A DNA stretch of 31,922 bases, taken from the NCBI GenBank assembly GCA_036307445.1, contig JAXJXP010000036.1, positions 1-31,922 on the forward strand, in the 5' to 3' direction. Below are positions 14,335 through 23,035 of the stretch, piece after piece. This DNA comes from HGM11525 sp036307445 (GTDB lineage Bacteria; Bacillota; Clostridia; UBA1381). Every line of letters begins with the position of its first letter. The first letter of the stretch is position 1. The translations under genes and the position numbers were made by a program. The notes beneath the pieces are model-generated. The model worked only from the letters and a program-made list of their open reading frames with translations. It was not told where the DNA came from and made no database searches.

Positions 14335-16011
14335 TTGAAGATGACCGGCGCAGAAATGGTTGTAAAAACCCTTGAAGAGAACGGCGTAACCACCGTTTTC
14401 GGATATCCGGGCGCAGCCAACTGTCCAATTATTGACAAATTCCCCGGTTCGTCCATTAAGCACATTCTTGTAAGAAACGAACAGGGTGCTGCTCATATGG
14501 CATCAGGCTTTGCACGGGTTACCAAAAAGCCCGGCGTTTGTACAGCCACATCAGGTCCGGGAGCAACAAACCTGATAACAGGCATTGCAACAGCATATAT
14601 GGACTCTGTTCCAGTTATTGCAATTACAGGTCAGGTTAAGTCTTCGCTTTTGGGACGAGATGCTTTTCAGGAGGTTGACATCACAGGTGCAACCCACCCA
14701 TTTACAAAGCATAACTATCTCGTAAGAGACGGGCTCGACCTGCCGAGAATTATTAACGAGGCATTCTACATTGCAAGTACAGGAAGACCGGGACCGGTTT
14801 TAATTGACATTCCTATGGATTTATTAAAAACCGAATACGATTATCCGGAAGAGGAAAAGAATCCTATTTCAATCCGTGGCTACAAGCCAATCGGTATGGG
14901 AAAGGCACACGAAATGCAGGTTAAAAAGGTTGCTGAGGCTATCAAAGCGGCTAAGAAACCGGTTATTTTAGCAGGCGGCGGAACTGTTATTTCAGACGCT
15001 ACTAAAGAGCTTCGTGCTTTTGTTAAGACAACAGGCATACCCGTTGTTTCAACAATGACAGGTATCGGAGCAATCGAGGGCGGCAGCGATTCATATTTCG
15101 GTATGATTGGTTCTCACGGAATCAAAATTGCAAATATGACACTTAATCATTCCGACCTTCTCGTCATCTTAGGTTCAAGACTCGGCGACCGCTCGGTTGC
15201 AAATGCTGCTGGACTTGAGAGCAGAACAAAGATTATTCACATCGATATCGACCCTGCCGAAATCGGCAAAAATGTCATACCCGACATTCCCGTAGTAGGC
15301 GACATAAAGGATGTATTAAAGCAGCTTAACAAGCTTCTTTCAGACTACAAGGTGCCCGAGGACTGGACAGATTATGTAAATAAAATCCGTTCCGACTGGT
15401 CGGTGCCTGAGCCAAACGATGACAGCGGCTTTGTAAATCCGAGATACTTTATCGAGCGTCTTTCAGAAAAAGCAGGCGCAGATGCCTATGTATCAACAGA
15501 GGTTGGTCAAAATCAGATTTGGGTTTCCAACCACTACAACTTTGCTGAGCCTCATCATTTTATAACATCAGCAGGCTTCGGTACGATGGGTTACGGACTC
15601 CCCGCTGCAATCGGTGCATCAACCGCCACTAAAGATACAGTAATCGCTGTAATGGGCGACGGCAGCTTCCAGATGGACTTGCCCGAGCTTGGAACAATGT
15701 GTCAGTGGGATATACCTGTCAAGATGATAATTCTGCAAAATCACCGTCTTGGTATGGTACACGAGCATCAGTTCCTGCTTTATAAATCAAATTATCAAGC
15801 GGTACACCTTGACGGAAGTCCGGATTTTTGCAAGCTTGCAGAAGCTTACGGCATACCGTCGATGAAGATTGACGAAAATTCCGAGATTGAAAAGGGCCTC
15901 AATGCACTTTTTGCCGACGACAAGAGCTTTATGCTTGTAGTCGAGGTTGACCCGTATGAGCCGACAGGCGGCTCGCTGAATATGCACTATTTACCGAAGG
16001 AGGGAGAATAA
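14335..16011 (+). CDS. ilvB: Acetolactate synthase, large catalytic subunit
   Basis: The 558-aa ThDP/FAD enzyme condenses pyruvate with pyruvate or 2-oxobutyrate, the first common step of Val/Leu and Ile synthesis. The N-terminal domain has VFGYPGAANCPIID and the catalytic Glu in RNEQGAAHMASG (Glu49); SGPGATN and the central Rossmann-like domain follow. The C-terminal ThDP site is VMGDGSFQMDLPELGTM with NHRLGMVHEHQ. The usual GGAV of GYPGGAV is GAAN here. The start is taken at TTG 14335 (MKMTGAEMVV), 6 nt after GGAGGAG; the ATG two codons on (14341) is the alternative. The frame is open further upstream, but that part lies in the leader. Confidence 0.95.
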   Translation: MKMTGAEMVVKTLEENGVTTVFGYPGAANCPIIDKFPGSSIKHILVRNEQGAAHMASGFARVTKKPGVCTATSGPGATNLITGIATAYMDSVPVIAITGQVKSSLLGRDAFQEVDITGATHPFTKHNYLVRDGLDLPRIINEAFYIASTGRPGPVLIDIPMDLLKTEYDYPEEEKNPISIRGYKPIGMGKAHEMQVKKVAEAIKAAKKPVILAGGGTVISDATKELRAFVKTTGIPVVSTMTGIGAIEGGSDSYFGMIGSHGIKIANMTLNHSDLLVILGSRLGDRSVANAAGLESRTKIIHIDIDPAEIGKNVIPDIPVVGDIKDVLKQLNKLLSDYKVPEDWTDYVNKIRSDWSVPEPNDDSGFVNPRYFIERLSEKAGADAYVSTEVGQNQIWVSNHYNFAEPHHFITSAGFGTMGYGLPAAIGASTATKDTVIAVMGDGSFQMDLPELGTMCQWDIPVKMIILQNHRLGMVHEHQFLLYKSNYQAVHLDGSPDFCKLAEAYGIPSMKIDENSEIEKGLNALFADDKSFMLVVEVDPYEPTGGSLNMHYLPKEGE

Positions 16012-16012
16012 G

Positions 16013-16510
16013 ATGGAATCAAAATACATTCTTTCCGTTCTTGTTGAGGATAACTCCGGTGTTCTTTCCAAGGTTGTAGGCTTGTTCTCACGCCGCGGCT
16101 TTAACATTCACTCCCTTGCAGTCGGTGTTACCAACATAGACAGCGTTTCAAGAATAACAATCGAGGTTATAGGCGACGAATTAACTGTTGAACAGATTTC
16201 AAAACAGCTCAATAAGCTTGTGGACGTCATCAAAATCAAGGTATCCAGAAGCGACGAGCTTGTAAAAAGAGGTCTTTTGCTGGTTAAGGTCAAGATTTCA
16301 CCTAAGAACCGTACAGACGTTATTCAGATTGCTGACATTTTCAGAGCGAAGATTGTTGACGTATCACAGACCACTCTAACAGCAGAATTGACGGGCGATG
16401 ACACGAAGATAAACGCATTTTTGGAAATGCTCCAGCCCTACGGCATTGAGGAAACTGCAATGACCGGAATGATTGCCTTAGAAAGAGGCACAAATGTACT
16501 AAAAGCATAA
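16013..16510 (+). CDS. ilvN: Acetolactate synthase, small regulatory subunit
   Basis: The 165-aa protein has an N-terminal ACT domain (YILSVLVEDNSGVLSKVVGLFSRR-type start, including RGFNIHSLAVG) that binds valine for feedback inhibition, followed by the C-terminal ALS_ss_C domain (about 85-160) that activates IlvB. The length is typical of IlvH/IlvN. It starts 1 nt after the ilvB stop, with GGAGGGAG as Shine-Dalgarno inside the end of ilvB, so the subunits are probably made by coupled translation. Confidence 0.96.
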   Translation: MESKYILSVLVEDNSGVLSKVVGLFSRRGFNIHSLAVGVTNIDSVSRITIEVIGDELTVEQISKQLNKLVDVIKIKVSRSDELVKRGLLLVKVKISPKNRTDVIQIADIFRAKIVDVSQTTLTAELTGDDTKINAFLEMLQPYGIEETAMTGMIALERGTNVLKA

Positions 16511-16544
16511 AATTATATTTAATAAACGAAAGGAAGTTTTAATC

Positions 16545-17534
16545 ATGGCACACATCTACTACGAACAGGACTGTAATCTTGGTCTTTTAAACGGCAAGAC
16601 CGTAGCAATCATCGGCTTCGGCAGCCAGGGCCACGCACACGCAATGAACCTTAAGGACAGCGGTGTTAATGTAATCGTTGGTCTTTATGAGGGTTCAAAG
16701 TCAAAGGCAAAGGCTGAGGAATATGGTTTGAAGGTAATGAACGTTGCAGACGCAACAAAAGCTGCAGACCTCGTTATGATTCTTATTCCTGATGAGCGTC
16801 AGGCTGATGTTTACAAATCAGAAATCGCTCCTAACCTCACAGAAGGCAAGACACTTGCATTTGCTCACGGCTTTAACATCCACTTCGGTCAGATTAAGCC
16901 GCCCGCAAACGTTGACGTAATCATGGTTGCTCCTAAGGGACCGGGCCACACAGTACGTTCAGAGTATGTTGCAGGCAAGGGTGTTCCCTGTCTTATCGCT
17001 ATCCATCAGGATGCATCAGGCAAGGCTCTTGAGAACGGATTAGCATATGCTGCAGGTATCGGCGGTGCAAGAGCAGCTGTTCTTGAAACAACCTTCCAGT
17101 GCGAGACCGAAACTGACCTCTTTGGTGAGCAGGCAGTTCTCTGCGGCGGTGTAACAGCTTTGATGCAGGCAGGCTTTGAGACACTTGTTGAGGCAGGCTA
17201 TGACCCGAGAAACGCTTACTTTGAGTGTATCCACGAGATGAAGCTTATCGTTGACCTTATCTACGAGGGCGGCTTCTCCAAGATGAGATATTCAATTTCA
17301 GACACTGCTGAGTTTGGTGATTATGAGACAGGTAAGCGCCTTATCACAGACGAAACAAAGAAGGAAATGAAGAAGGTTCTTACAGAAATTCAGGATGGTA
17401 CATTCGCAAGTAAGTGGATTGCAGAAAACAAGAACGGACGTTCACACTTCAACGCTTGCAGAAGAATTGGTTCAGAGCATCAGCTCGAGCAGGTTGGTAA
17501 GACAATCAGAGAGTTCTATGCTTGGAACAAATAA
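16545..17534 (+). CDS. ilvC: Ketol-acid reductoisomerase, class I
   Basis: The 329-aa enzyme converts acetolactate/acetohydroxybutyrate to the dihydroxy acids with NAD(P)H and Mg2+. The Rossmann domain has IIGFGSQGHAHAMNL (about 22-36). The knotted helical domain carries the Mg ligands in the GEQAVLCGG region and in YFECIHEMKLIVDLIYEGG. The cofactor loop reads GLYEGSKSKAKA (46-57), where many class I enzymes have an Arg after GL/GV, so cofactor preference may be shifted (inference). AAAGGAAG precedes the ATG. The last gene of ilvBNC; ilvD and leu genes are not in the window. Confidence 0.97.
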   Translation: MAHIYYEQDCNLGLLNGKTVAIIGFGSQGHAHAMNLKDSGVNVIVGLYEGSKSKAKAEEYGLKVMNVADATKAADLVMILIPDERQADVYKSEIAPNLTEGKTLAFAHGFNIHFGQIKPPANVDVIMVAPKGPGHTVRSEYVAGKGVPCLIAIHQDASGKALENGLAYAAGIGGARAAVLETTFQCETETDLFGEQAVLCGGVTALMQAGFETLVEAGYDPRNAYFECIHEMKLIVDLIYEGGFSKMRYSISDTAEFGDYETGKRLITDETKKEMKKVLTEIQDGTFASKWIAENKNGRSHFNACRRIGSEHQLEQVGKTIREFYAWNK

Positions 17535-17551
17535 GAACATATAAGACAAAA

Positions 17552-17579
17552 ATGCACTTCATTATGAAGTGCATTTTTT
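17552..17579. terminator. Bidirectional terminator between ilvC and the Cys-rich gene
   Basis: A perfect 10-bp stem, ATGCACTTCA/TGAAGTGCAT (17552-17561 with 17565-17574), has a 3-nt loop, a T run on the right (17574-17579) and an A run on the left (17548-17552). It can therefore end both rightward ilvBNC and the convergent leftward gene at 17591. Confidence 0.92.
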
Positions 17580-17590
17580 ATTGTTTTATT

Positions 17591-18424
17591 TTAGCAACCG
17601 CAACTGTTATCGTTTTCTTCAAAATCGCACTTTTCGGGCGGGAAAAATTCTTCAACAGGGAAGCTTATTCTGTCGAACAGGTCGCACGGATTGTCGTCAG
17701 TTGCGCCGATACATTCCTTGTTGGGAATACAGAAGTCATAAGCAGGAATTAAAAGCATTACTCTGCGTTCCAGGCGGATAATAGAGAAAATACCCAACGA
17801 TACAAATACTCTCTTCTGCTCACCACCTAAAATCAAATTGTCGCCAAATACTCTGCAAACCGACTCGGGTACACTTGCAAGGTCAATATCGTCATCGCAG
17901 CAGCAACAGTTGTTATTGCAGTTGTCGCTCTTGACGTCAACCACCTTTGCACCAAGCGCAATCGGGTCAACAACCTCAACAACAGAGGACGGCATATTCG
18001 TTTTTTTCCAAAGCTGTGCATCAAATGCATCCTCTTTGTATCTGGAAGCAAACACCTTTGCGTTGCCCTCCGAGCCAAAAAGAATAACTCTCTTGTTAAA
18101 CGTCGCCAGACCTTCCACCTCAGCAGGTCTGCCAAGTCCTGCATATACAGCCAAGGTAATCTTGAAGAAATACTTTAAGTCAACCGAGTAATAGCCTCTG
18201 TTAAAGGGGACTGACTCGATGTCTGAGAACACCCAGATTGTTTCTGCCTTGGTACACTTTACACTGATAGCACGGTCTACAACACACTGTGCATCAGCGG
18301 TAAAATAAACTCTTAAATCTTCTACGCACTCCTTATCTCTGCAAGAATCGTAAATTTTATCTGTATGTATGCAAACCGACTCTTTGAAGCCGCCTTCATT
18401 TGAACAGCAGTTCATATCGCTCAT
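17591..18424 (-). CDS. Conserved cysteine-rich hypothetical protein
   Basis: The 277-aa protein contains 19 Cys, clustered at the N-terminus (CC at 6-7, then Cys18, 28, 33, 47, 57), in a central NNNCCCCDDDID run (about 170-181) and at the C-terminal CDFEENDNSCGC. Between them are beta-rich segments (VPFNRGYYSVDLKYFFKITL, RVILFGSEGNAKVF, VVEVVDPIALGAKVV). There is no signal peptide or TM helix. The text around KIYDSCRDKECVEDLRVYF looks like a family I associate with Clostridia, but I know no function. Metal binding or disulfide-linked structural (for example spore-layer) roles are only guesses. AAAGGAAG precedes the ATG; a small AAGGGC/GCCCTT hairpin (18451-18466) lies in the leader; no clear promoter is seen. 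Confidence 0.8.
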   Translation of the reverse strand: MSDMNCCSNEGGFKESVCIHTDKIYDSCRDKECVEDLRVYFTADAQCVVDRAISVKCTKAETIWVFSDIESVPFNRGYYSVDLKYFFKITLAVYAGLGRPAEVEGLATFNKRVILFGSEGNAKVFASRYKEDAFDAQLWKKTNMPSSVVEVVDPIALGAKVVDVKSDNCNNNCCCCDDDIDLASVPESVCRVFGDNLILGGEQKRVFVSLGIFSIIRLERRVMLLIPAYDFCIPNKECIGATDDNPCDLFDRISFPVEEFFPPEKCDFEENDNSCGC

Positions 18425-18478
18425 AGCATTACTTCCTTTCCTGAACTAATAAGGGCTTATGCCCTTTGGTAAAAGAAT

Positions 18479-18507
18479 ATGCCGCATCATTAAAAAATGT
18501 GCGGCAT
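18479..18507 (-). terminator. Terminator of the tyrA-LOG operon
   Basis: On the leftward strand ATGCCGCA pairs with TGCGGCAT (18500-18507 with 18479-18486), with further A/T pairs inside, followed by a modest ATTCTTTT tract. It lies about 14 nt after the stop of the LOG-family gene. The T tract is interrupted, so some read-through into the Cys-rich gene is possible. Confidence 0.7.
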
Positions 18508-18520
18508 TTGTAATACTTAT

Positions 18521-19117
18521 TTATTTTTTATCAGGCTTGTTCCTGAGTCCTCTTAGCTGTACAATATCGTACTTTTGCGGAACATAGTTTTCGATATATG
18601 AAACCGCATCCTCGTTATTGTCGGTAATATAAACAAGCCTTCTGCAGCCATCGGTCATAAAATGATTTTCTGTGGTGTAGTTTATCATATCAATCATTTT
18701 ATCGTAGTAGCCGTTTATATTAAGAAGTACAATCGCTTTTTCGTGTCTGCCGAGCTGCTTTAGTGTCAATACCTCAAAAAATTCCTCATATGTGCCAATT
18801 CCGCCGGGTGCTACAATAAACGCATCTGCCTTTTCTTCCATAATAAACTTTCTCTCGCGCATCGTTTCTGTCCTGATCATCTCGGTACATTCTTCAAAAA
18901 GGATTCCGTCTACGTTAAAGAAGGTCGGAACAACACCTATAATCTCGCCACCGTGCTTATGTACACCACGCACAACTGCACCCATAACACCCTCGGCACC
19001 CGCACCGAAAACCAAAGAATGACCTCTGGTAGATATAAGCTCACCTAACTGCTCACCACTTTCGATATAGCTCTTATCTATAAGCGCACTTGATGCACCG
19101 AATACGCATATTTTCAT
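18521..19117 (-). CDS. LOG-family / TIGR00730 Rossmann-fold nucleotide phosphoribohydrolase
   Basis: The 198-aa protein has the family signature pair MRERKFIM and PGGIGTYEEFFEVLTLKQLGRH-type block (PGGxGTxxE, about 103-111), which form the active site of cytokinin-riboside-monophosphate phosphoribohydrolases ('Lonely guy'). An FGASS/FGAGAEGVMGAV nucleotide-binding region lies at the N-terminus. In bacteria the physiological substrate is usually unclear (AMP-like nucleotides). GAAGGAG stands upstream of the ATG. It follows tyrA by 61 nt and is probably co-transcribed. Confidence 0.9.
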   Translation of the reverse strand: MKICVFGASSALIDKSYIESGEQLGELISTRGHSLVFGAGAEGVMGAVVRGVHKHGGEIIGVVPTFFNVDGILFEECTEMIRTETMRERKFIMEEKADAFIVAPGGIGTYEEFFEVLTLKQLGRHEKAIVLLNINGYYDKMIDMINYTTENHFMTDGCRRLVYITDNNEDAVSYIENYVPQKYDIVQLRGLRNKPDKK

Positions 19118-19178
19118 AAAATCACTCCTTCATAAACAACTCTATTAGCATATGCCCTGACACTTAATATTATTACCT

Positions 19179-20027
19179 TTACTTAACAGTTTCGCTAAGC
19201 CACTTTTGCTTACGTTCACTCGCACGAGCGAGAATATTTTTAAGTTCTTCCCTGTCCCCTGTTTCTGTTGCACTCTTAATCGCATCAAGGCTTTCCTTAA
19301 ACTCGTCTATTCTTTCGCAAAGCGCCTTGCTGTTTTCCAAAAACAGTTCACTCCACATATCAGCATTTATAAGTGCAACTCTGGTACAGTCTCTTAAGCT
19401 TCCTGCAGAAAATGATGCCGACCGCTCCAAAAGCGGATTATCACAGAGTGCAACAGCTACAACGTGCATAAGCTGGCTTGTATATGCAATCATTGCATCG
19501 TGCTCCTCCGGCGAGGTTGTTACTACATAACGGCAACCGATATAATCCGCCAAGCTCCTAACAAGCGCAACTGCTCTTGCCGAATTGTTTTTAGACGGAG
19601 TTATTAGATAGCTTGCGCCGTCAAAAAGCGTATCGGTGGAGCTTTTGTATCCGCCAGTTTCACGTCCTGCCATCGGATGCCCTCCGATAAACTCCACACC
19701 TTCTGGAAGACACCCATTAATTCCGTCTAATACATAGCCTTTAACACCCGAAACATCGGTTATCACTGCCCCCGTCTTAAAAAGGTGTGCATTTTGTTTT
19801 ACAAACTCCACATTCTTTTTAGGATATAGACAAAGCACTATCAAATCCGACTCCCCGACAATACTTTTGCCATCGGTAAAACCTTTGTCAATTACTCCAT
19901 CACTTTCGGCTAGCCTCAAGGCTTCGGTATCTATGTCCACACCGTATATCTTTGCGTCCATAAACCCTCTTAATCTTCTCACCATTGAACCGCCTATAAG
20001 TCCAAGACCTACTACTGTTACTACCAT
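19179..20027 (-). CDS. tyrA: Prephenate dehydrogenase
   Basis: The 282-aa enzyme oxidatively decarboxylates prephenate to 4-hydroxyphenylpyruvate for tyrosine synthesis. It has an N-terminal Rossmann domain with VVGLGLIGGS (5-14) and an Asp at the end of beta-2 (YGVDID), which favours NAD+; the active-site GGHPMAGRE (His117) and SQLMHVVAVAL (His187) follow, then the helical dimerisation domain. There is no fused chorismate mutase or C-terminal ACT domain at this length. It has its own promoter at 20084-20112. Confidence 0.95.
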   Translation of the reverse strand: MVVTVVGLGLIGGSMVRRLRGFMDAKIYGVDIDTEALRLAESDGVIDKGFTDGKSIVGESDLIVLCLYPKKNVEFVKQNAHLFKTGAVITDVSGVKGYVLDGINGCLPEGVEFIGGHPMAGRETGGYKSSTDTLFDGASYLITPSKNNSARAVALVRSLADYIGCRYVVTTSPEEHDAMIAYTSQLMHVVAVALCDNPLLERSASFSAGSLRDCTRVALINADMWSELFLENSKALCERIDEFKESLDAIKSATETGDREELKNILARASERKQKWLSETVK

Positions 20028-20083
20028 TCTACATTGCCTCTTTCTTATGTTGTATTATTTGTTGGAGATTCCAAGTTTCTCTA

Positions 20084-20112
20084 ATTATAACAAATTGCTA
20101 TTGTTTTTTCAA
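20084..20112 (-). promoter_or_regulatory. tyrA promoter
   Basis: On the leftward strand TTGAAA (20107-20112) and TATAAT (20084-20089) have a 17-nt spacer ending in TTTGT. The leader to the tyrA ATG is about 50 nt and shows no attenuator. Confidence 0.8.
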
Positions 20113-20123
20113 TAATTAATAGC

Positions 20124-20164
20124 AAAAAAAACACTGCCTGAAACAAAAAATATTCTCAGGCAGT
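20124..20164 (-). terminator. Terminator of the two-component operon
   Basis: A 9-bp stem, ACTGCCTGA/TCAGGCAGT (20133-20141 with 20156-20164), is followed on the leftward strand by eight T (from A20124-A20131). It lies 9 nt after the histidine kinase stop and just upstream of the tyrA promoter. Confidence 0.9.
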
Positions 20165-20173
20165 ATTTTTAAT

Positions 20174-22207
20174 TTACACTTTATCAAATTTTATAACCAC
20201 TTTAAACAAATCACCATCAATTACAATCTCGAACTTACCACCAAGTGCTTCTACATAACCCTTTGCTATTGCAAGACCCAAGCCGTTTCCACCGTCAGTT
20301 CTGGCTTCATCACCTCTGACAAATCTTCCAGTTATTTCCTCAACATCAAAATCCATCTCATATGCCGATATGTTCTTGATTTCCATATAAATCTCGCCAT
20401 TCTTTTCATATGCAGTCAAAAATACCCTTGTATTCTTCATTGCATATTTTATTACATTGTCTATAAGGTTTCCAAGTACTCTTGACATCTTTCTGCCGTC
20501 TGCGGATATATACAAATCCTTCTCCGTCTTTACCAGAAACTGTAAGCCTGATTTTTGAATTTCGTTATCATTCTCGCCTATAGCCTGACTTATAAGCAAT
20601 GCGCTATCCAGCTTTTCAAAATTAAAGTTCTCTGTTCCGCTTTGTACCTTGGAAACATCAAACAAGTCCTGAGTGAGATTTTTAAGCCTCTCACTCTTTT
20701 TAGCAATAATTGCCACATAGTCCTTCGCCTCTTTAGGAAGTCCATCCACTCCCGATAAAAGCTCTGTATAGCTTATAATTGACGTAAGAGGAGTTTTGAG
20801 GTCGTGCGATACATTCGTTATAAGATCGGTTTTCAGCCGCTCGGCTTTTAGCTTTGCAGCCACACTTTTATTAAGTCCATCGCCGATTTCGTTGATATCT
20901 TCAGCCAGAGCTTTCATATCTTCACTTTTAAGCTCAGGAATTCTATATGAAAGATTGCCGTTTCTGATTTCATCTGCTCCCTTTTTAACTTCGTCAATAT
21001 CCTTTGCCCTGTATGCCACAACAAATGCCGCAAAGCCAAAGAGAACAAGGGCGAACAAGAATGACCCTATGCTTTCCAGCAATAATAAACCGCATATACC
21101 TATAACCACTGTATATACAAATAGCATAAATATAAGTATCATCCACGTTTTCCGAAACCATACAGACAGCATAATATGTCTAAACTCTCTGAGCTTTGAT
21201 AAAATCCATTTTGTTATCTTTATAAAAACTTTCCACGCCCATCTTACAGCAATACATATAATGCTTGTAGTTAAAAACATTCTGCATTTTATCTTTCTTA
21301 TAACTGACAACACTGAATTGAGAATTACCGAACTTCCAACCGCTGCGATACTGCCCGTACACATTTTAAGTATATATTGCGGTACATATCCTGACTGGTA
21401 TTCGTCAAGAAGTATCACGCACAACGCAACCGCAAAAAATCCCACAAAACCAATAATTGCAAGGTGTACCTCTGTCCACACATAATCAACCCACACAGGA
21501 GTTGTTTCACCATCCGCATTTTTGCCGACAGTGCAGATAAGATAAACAAGTAGGAATAACGCAAATATGATATACCTGAACACTCTTACAACACTACCCT
21601 TTACAAGCGTCGATTGTTCAAGCCACAATTTTTCACATTCCGCCACATAATCTTCATTTATGCTTGTACATATAACGATTTCATCAGTTTTGATAACATC
21701 CGTCATTTGCTCCATTGAATTGAAATAATACGGCACAGGAATTGTTTCCTCACGCATTTGACTTCCGTCCTTATTCCTCTCATAGTACCTATAAAATCTT
21801 CCGTTTTTGATTTCTTCGGCACGTTGGGCATTACAGTTTGTAAATTCTTTTCCGTTTATAGAAACATAATACCGTATTTTATAATAGGATGTCAGATTGT
21901 CCAGTTCGTGAGCAATGCTGTTTACAAAGTCCCGCCCATCAAGCAGTACTCTTTTTCGGTCGTTATCTCCGTTTTCTAAATGAAAACCGTAATATGTACT
22001 GCAAATTGCACTCTCTACCTCACTGAGAACTGCCGACATATGATGTGATTTCTCAAATGAATCTTCAAAGCTGTACATATGATATTCCCCGTCAAAATAC
22101 TTCAAAAAGCCATTAACTACACCGAGCACTCCTGTTGTAATAAACGCCACAAACAGCACAACTGAAACAAACTTGGTATATCCCGAATAAACAAATCTCT
22201 TCATCAA
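20174..22207 (-). CDS. Membrane sensor histidine kinase with multiple TM helices
   Basis: The 677-aa protein has TM1 (about 13-33), an extracytoplasmic sensor domain (about 35-205), then about six further hydrophobic segments (about 209-227, 247-268, 283-303, 311-328, 355-378, 381-399). A HAMP-like linker (about 400-450), HisKA with NVSHDLKTPLTS (His468) and HATPase_c with N-box GNLIDNVIKYA (about 579-589) and G-box DGGNGLGLAIAKG (638-650) follow. The D-box is KNIS rather than DxGxG, as I recall for related clostridial kinases. It autophosphorylates and passes phosphate to the RR encoded 8 nt upstream. The signal is unknown. Confidence 0.92.
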   Translation of the reverse strand: MMKRFVYSGYTKFVSVVLFVAFITTGVLGVVNGFLKYFDGEYHMYSFEDSFEKSHHMSAVLSEVESAICSTYYGFHLENGDNDRKRVLLDGRDFVNSIAHELDNLTSYYKIRYYVSINGKEFTNCNAQRAEEIKNGRFYRYYERNKDGSQMREETIPVPYYFNSMEQMTDVIKTDEIVICTSINEDYVAECEKLWLEQSTLVKGSVVRVFRYIIFALFLLVYLICTVGKNADGETTPVWVDYVWTEVHLAIIGFVGFFAVALCVILLDEYQSGYVPQYILKMCTGSIAAVGSSVILNSVLSVIRKIKCRMFLTTSIICIAVRWAWKVFIKITKWILSKLREFRHIMLSVWFRKTWMILIFMLFVYTVVIGICGLLLLESIGSFLFALVLFGFAAFVVAYRAKDIDEVKKGADEIRNGNLSYRIPELKSEDMKALAEDINEIGDGLNKSVAAKLKAERLKTDLITNVSHDLKTPLTSIISYTELLSGVDGLPKEAKDYVAIIAKKSERLKNLTQDLFDVSKVQSGTENFNFEKLDSALLISQAIGENDNEIQKSGLQFLVKTEKDLYISADGRKMSRVLGNLIDNVIKYAMKNTRVFLTAYEKNGEIYMEIKNISAYEMDFDVEEITGRFVRGDEARTDGGNGLGLAIAKGYVEALGGKFEIVIDGDLFKVVIKFDKV

Positions 22208-22215
22208 AGCACCTC

Positions 22216-22896
22216 CTAATCTACCTTATAACCAATCCCCCATACTACCTTCAGATACTTTGGCTCTTTTGGGTTTATTTCTATCTTTTCTCTGATATGG
22301 CGGACGTGTACAGCGATGGTGTTATCTCCCACTACCGTTTCTTCATTCCAAGCATTGCGGTATATCTCCTCGGTCGAAAACACACGTCCTCTGTTTCTTA
22401 CAAGAAGCTCTAAAATTTTATACTCAATCGGTGTAAGCCTTACATTATCACCGTCAACAGTTACCGTCTTATTCTCGGTATTTAAGGATAAGCCGTTAAT
22501 GGTAATTATTCCGTTTTGCTTGCCGATTGAGCCAAGAGTTGTGTAACGTCTTAACTGAGATTTAACTCTCGCCACAAGCTCGGACGGATTAAACGGCTTA
22601 GTTACATAATCATCTGCTCCTGCCGTAAGTCCTAATATTTTATCTGCGTCTTCTGATTTTGCAGAGAGTAAAATAACAGGAATGTTCCTCGATTCTCTCA
22701 ATTTCATCAGGGTTTTTATTCCGTCAAGTCTGGGCATCATAATGTCTAAAATCATAAGATGCACCTCATTATCCGAAAGAATATCAAGTGCATCAATGCC
22801 ATTATAAGCTTTCAAAACCTCATACCCCTCACCACCGAGAAATATTGATATACTTTCTACTATCTCTCTGTCATCATCAACCACAAGTATCTTCAT
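22216..22896 (-). CDS. OmpR/PhoB-family response regulator
   Basis: The 226-aa protein has an N-terminal receiver domain, ILVVDDDREIVES with phospho-acceptor Asp51 in LMILDIMMPRLDG and Lys100 in TKPF, and a C-terminal winged-helix DNA-binding domain (about 125-226; RLTPIEYKILELLVRNRGRVFS-type recognition region, ending VVWGIGYKVD). GGAGGTGGAG is a strong Shine-Dalgarno. It forms a two-component system with the downstream kinase. Direct repeats of the kind this family binds lie in the divergent intergenic region (22931-22973). Confidence 0.95.
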   Translation of the reverse strand: MKILVVDDDREIVESISIFLGGEGYEVLKAYNGIDALDILSDNEVHLMILDIMMPRLDGIKTLMKLRESRNIPVILLSAKSEDADKILGLTAGADDYVTKPFNPSELVARVKSQLRRYTTLGSIGKQNGIITINGLSLNTENKTVTVDGDNVRLTPIEYKILELLVRNRGRVFSTEEIYRNAWNEETVVGDNTIAVHVRHIREKIEINPKEPKYLKVVWGIGYKVD

Positions 22897-22930
22897 TTTT
22901 TCTCCACCTCCTGTTATATAATAACTTCTA

Positions 22931-22973
22931 TTTCTTAATATTTCACAATGAAATTTCTTAATGTTTCTTAATA
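22931..22973. promoter_or_regulatory. Tandem 10-bp direct repeats and a dyad, probable response-regulator operator
   Basis: There are three copies of TTTCTTAATR: 22931-22940 (A), 22954-22963 (G) and 22964-22973 (A). The last two are head-to-tail with 10-bp periodicity and end 1 nt before the TTGACA of the rightward promoter. A perfect inverted repeat, ATTTCA-CAA-TGAAAT, spans 22940-22954 between the copies. Head-to-tail half-sites one helical turn apart are how dimeric OmpR-family regulators bind, and the site lies next to such a regulator gene. Confidence 0.65.
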
Positions 22974-22974
22974 A

Positions 22975-23003
22975 TTGACAGTCTTTCTATTCTGTGATAT
23001 AAT
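22975..23003 (+). promoter_or_regulatory. Promoter of the signal-peptidase-like gene
   Basis: TTGACA (22975-22980) and TATAAT (22998-23003) have a 17-nt spacer ending in TGTGA, an extended -10. The direct repeats abut the -35 box, the position of a class II activator or of a repressor. AAAGGAGTGAG is the Shine-Dalgarno before the ATG at 23036. Confidence 0.88.
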
Positions 23004-23035
23004 TACTCCATTATTGCAAAAGGAGTGAGCCTCAA

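Noticed and set aside
20796..21485. Rightward 229-codon open frame opposite the histidine kinase
   Set aside because: Antisense shadow of the TM/HAMP-coding part of the kinase; no SD, no recognisable domain.
20174..22207. Degenerate or inactive kinase because the D-box lacks DxGxG
   Set aside because: His468, the N-box and the G-box are intact, and the KNIS-type D-box looks usual for this clostridial kinase group.
22931..22973. CRISPR-like direct repeats
   Set aside because: Only three 10-bp units, two of them directly adjacent; much better explained as response-regulator half-sites.
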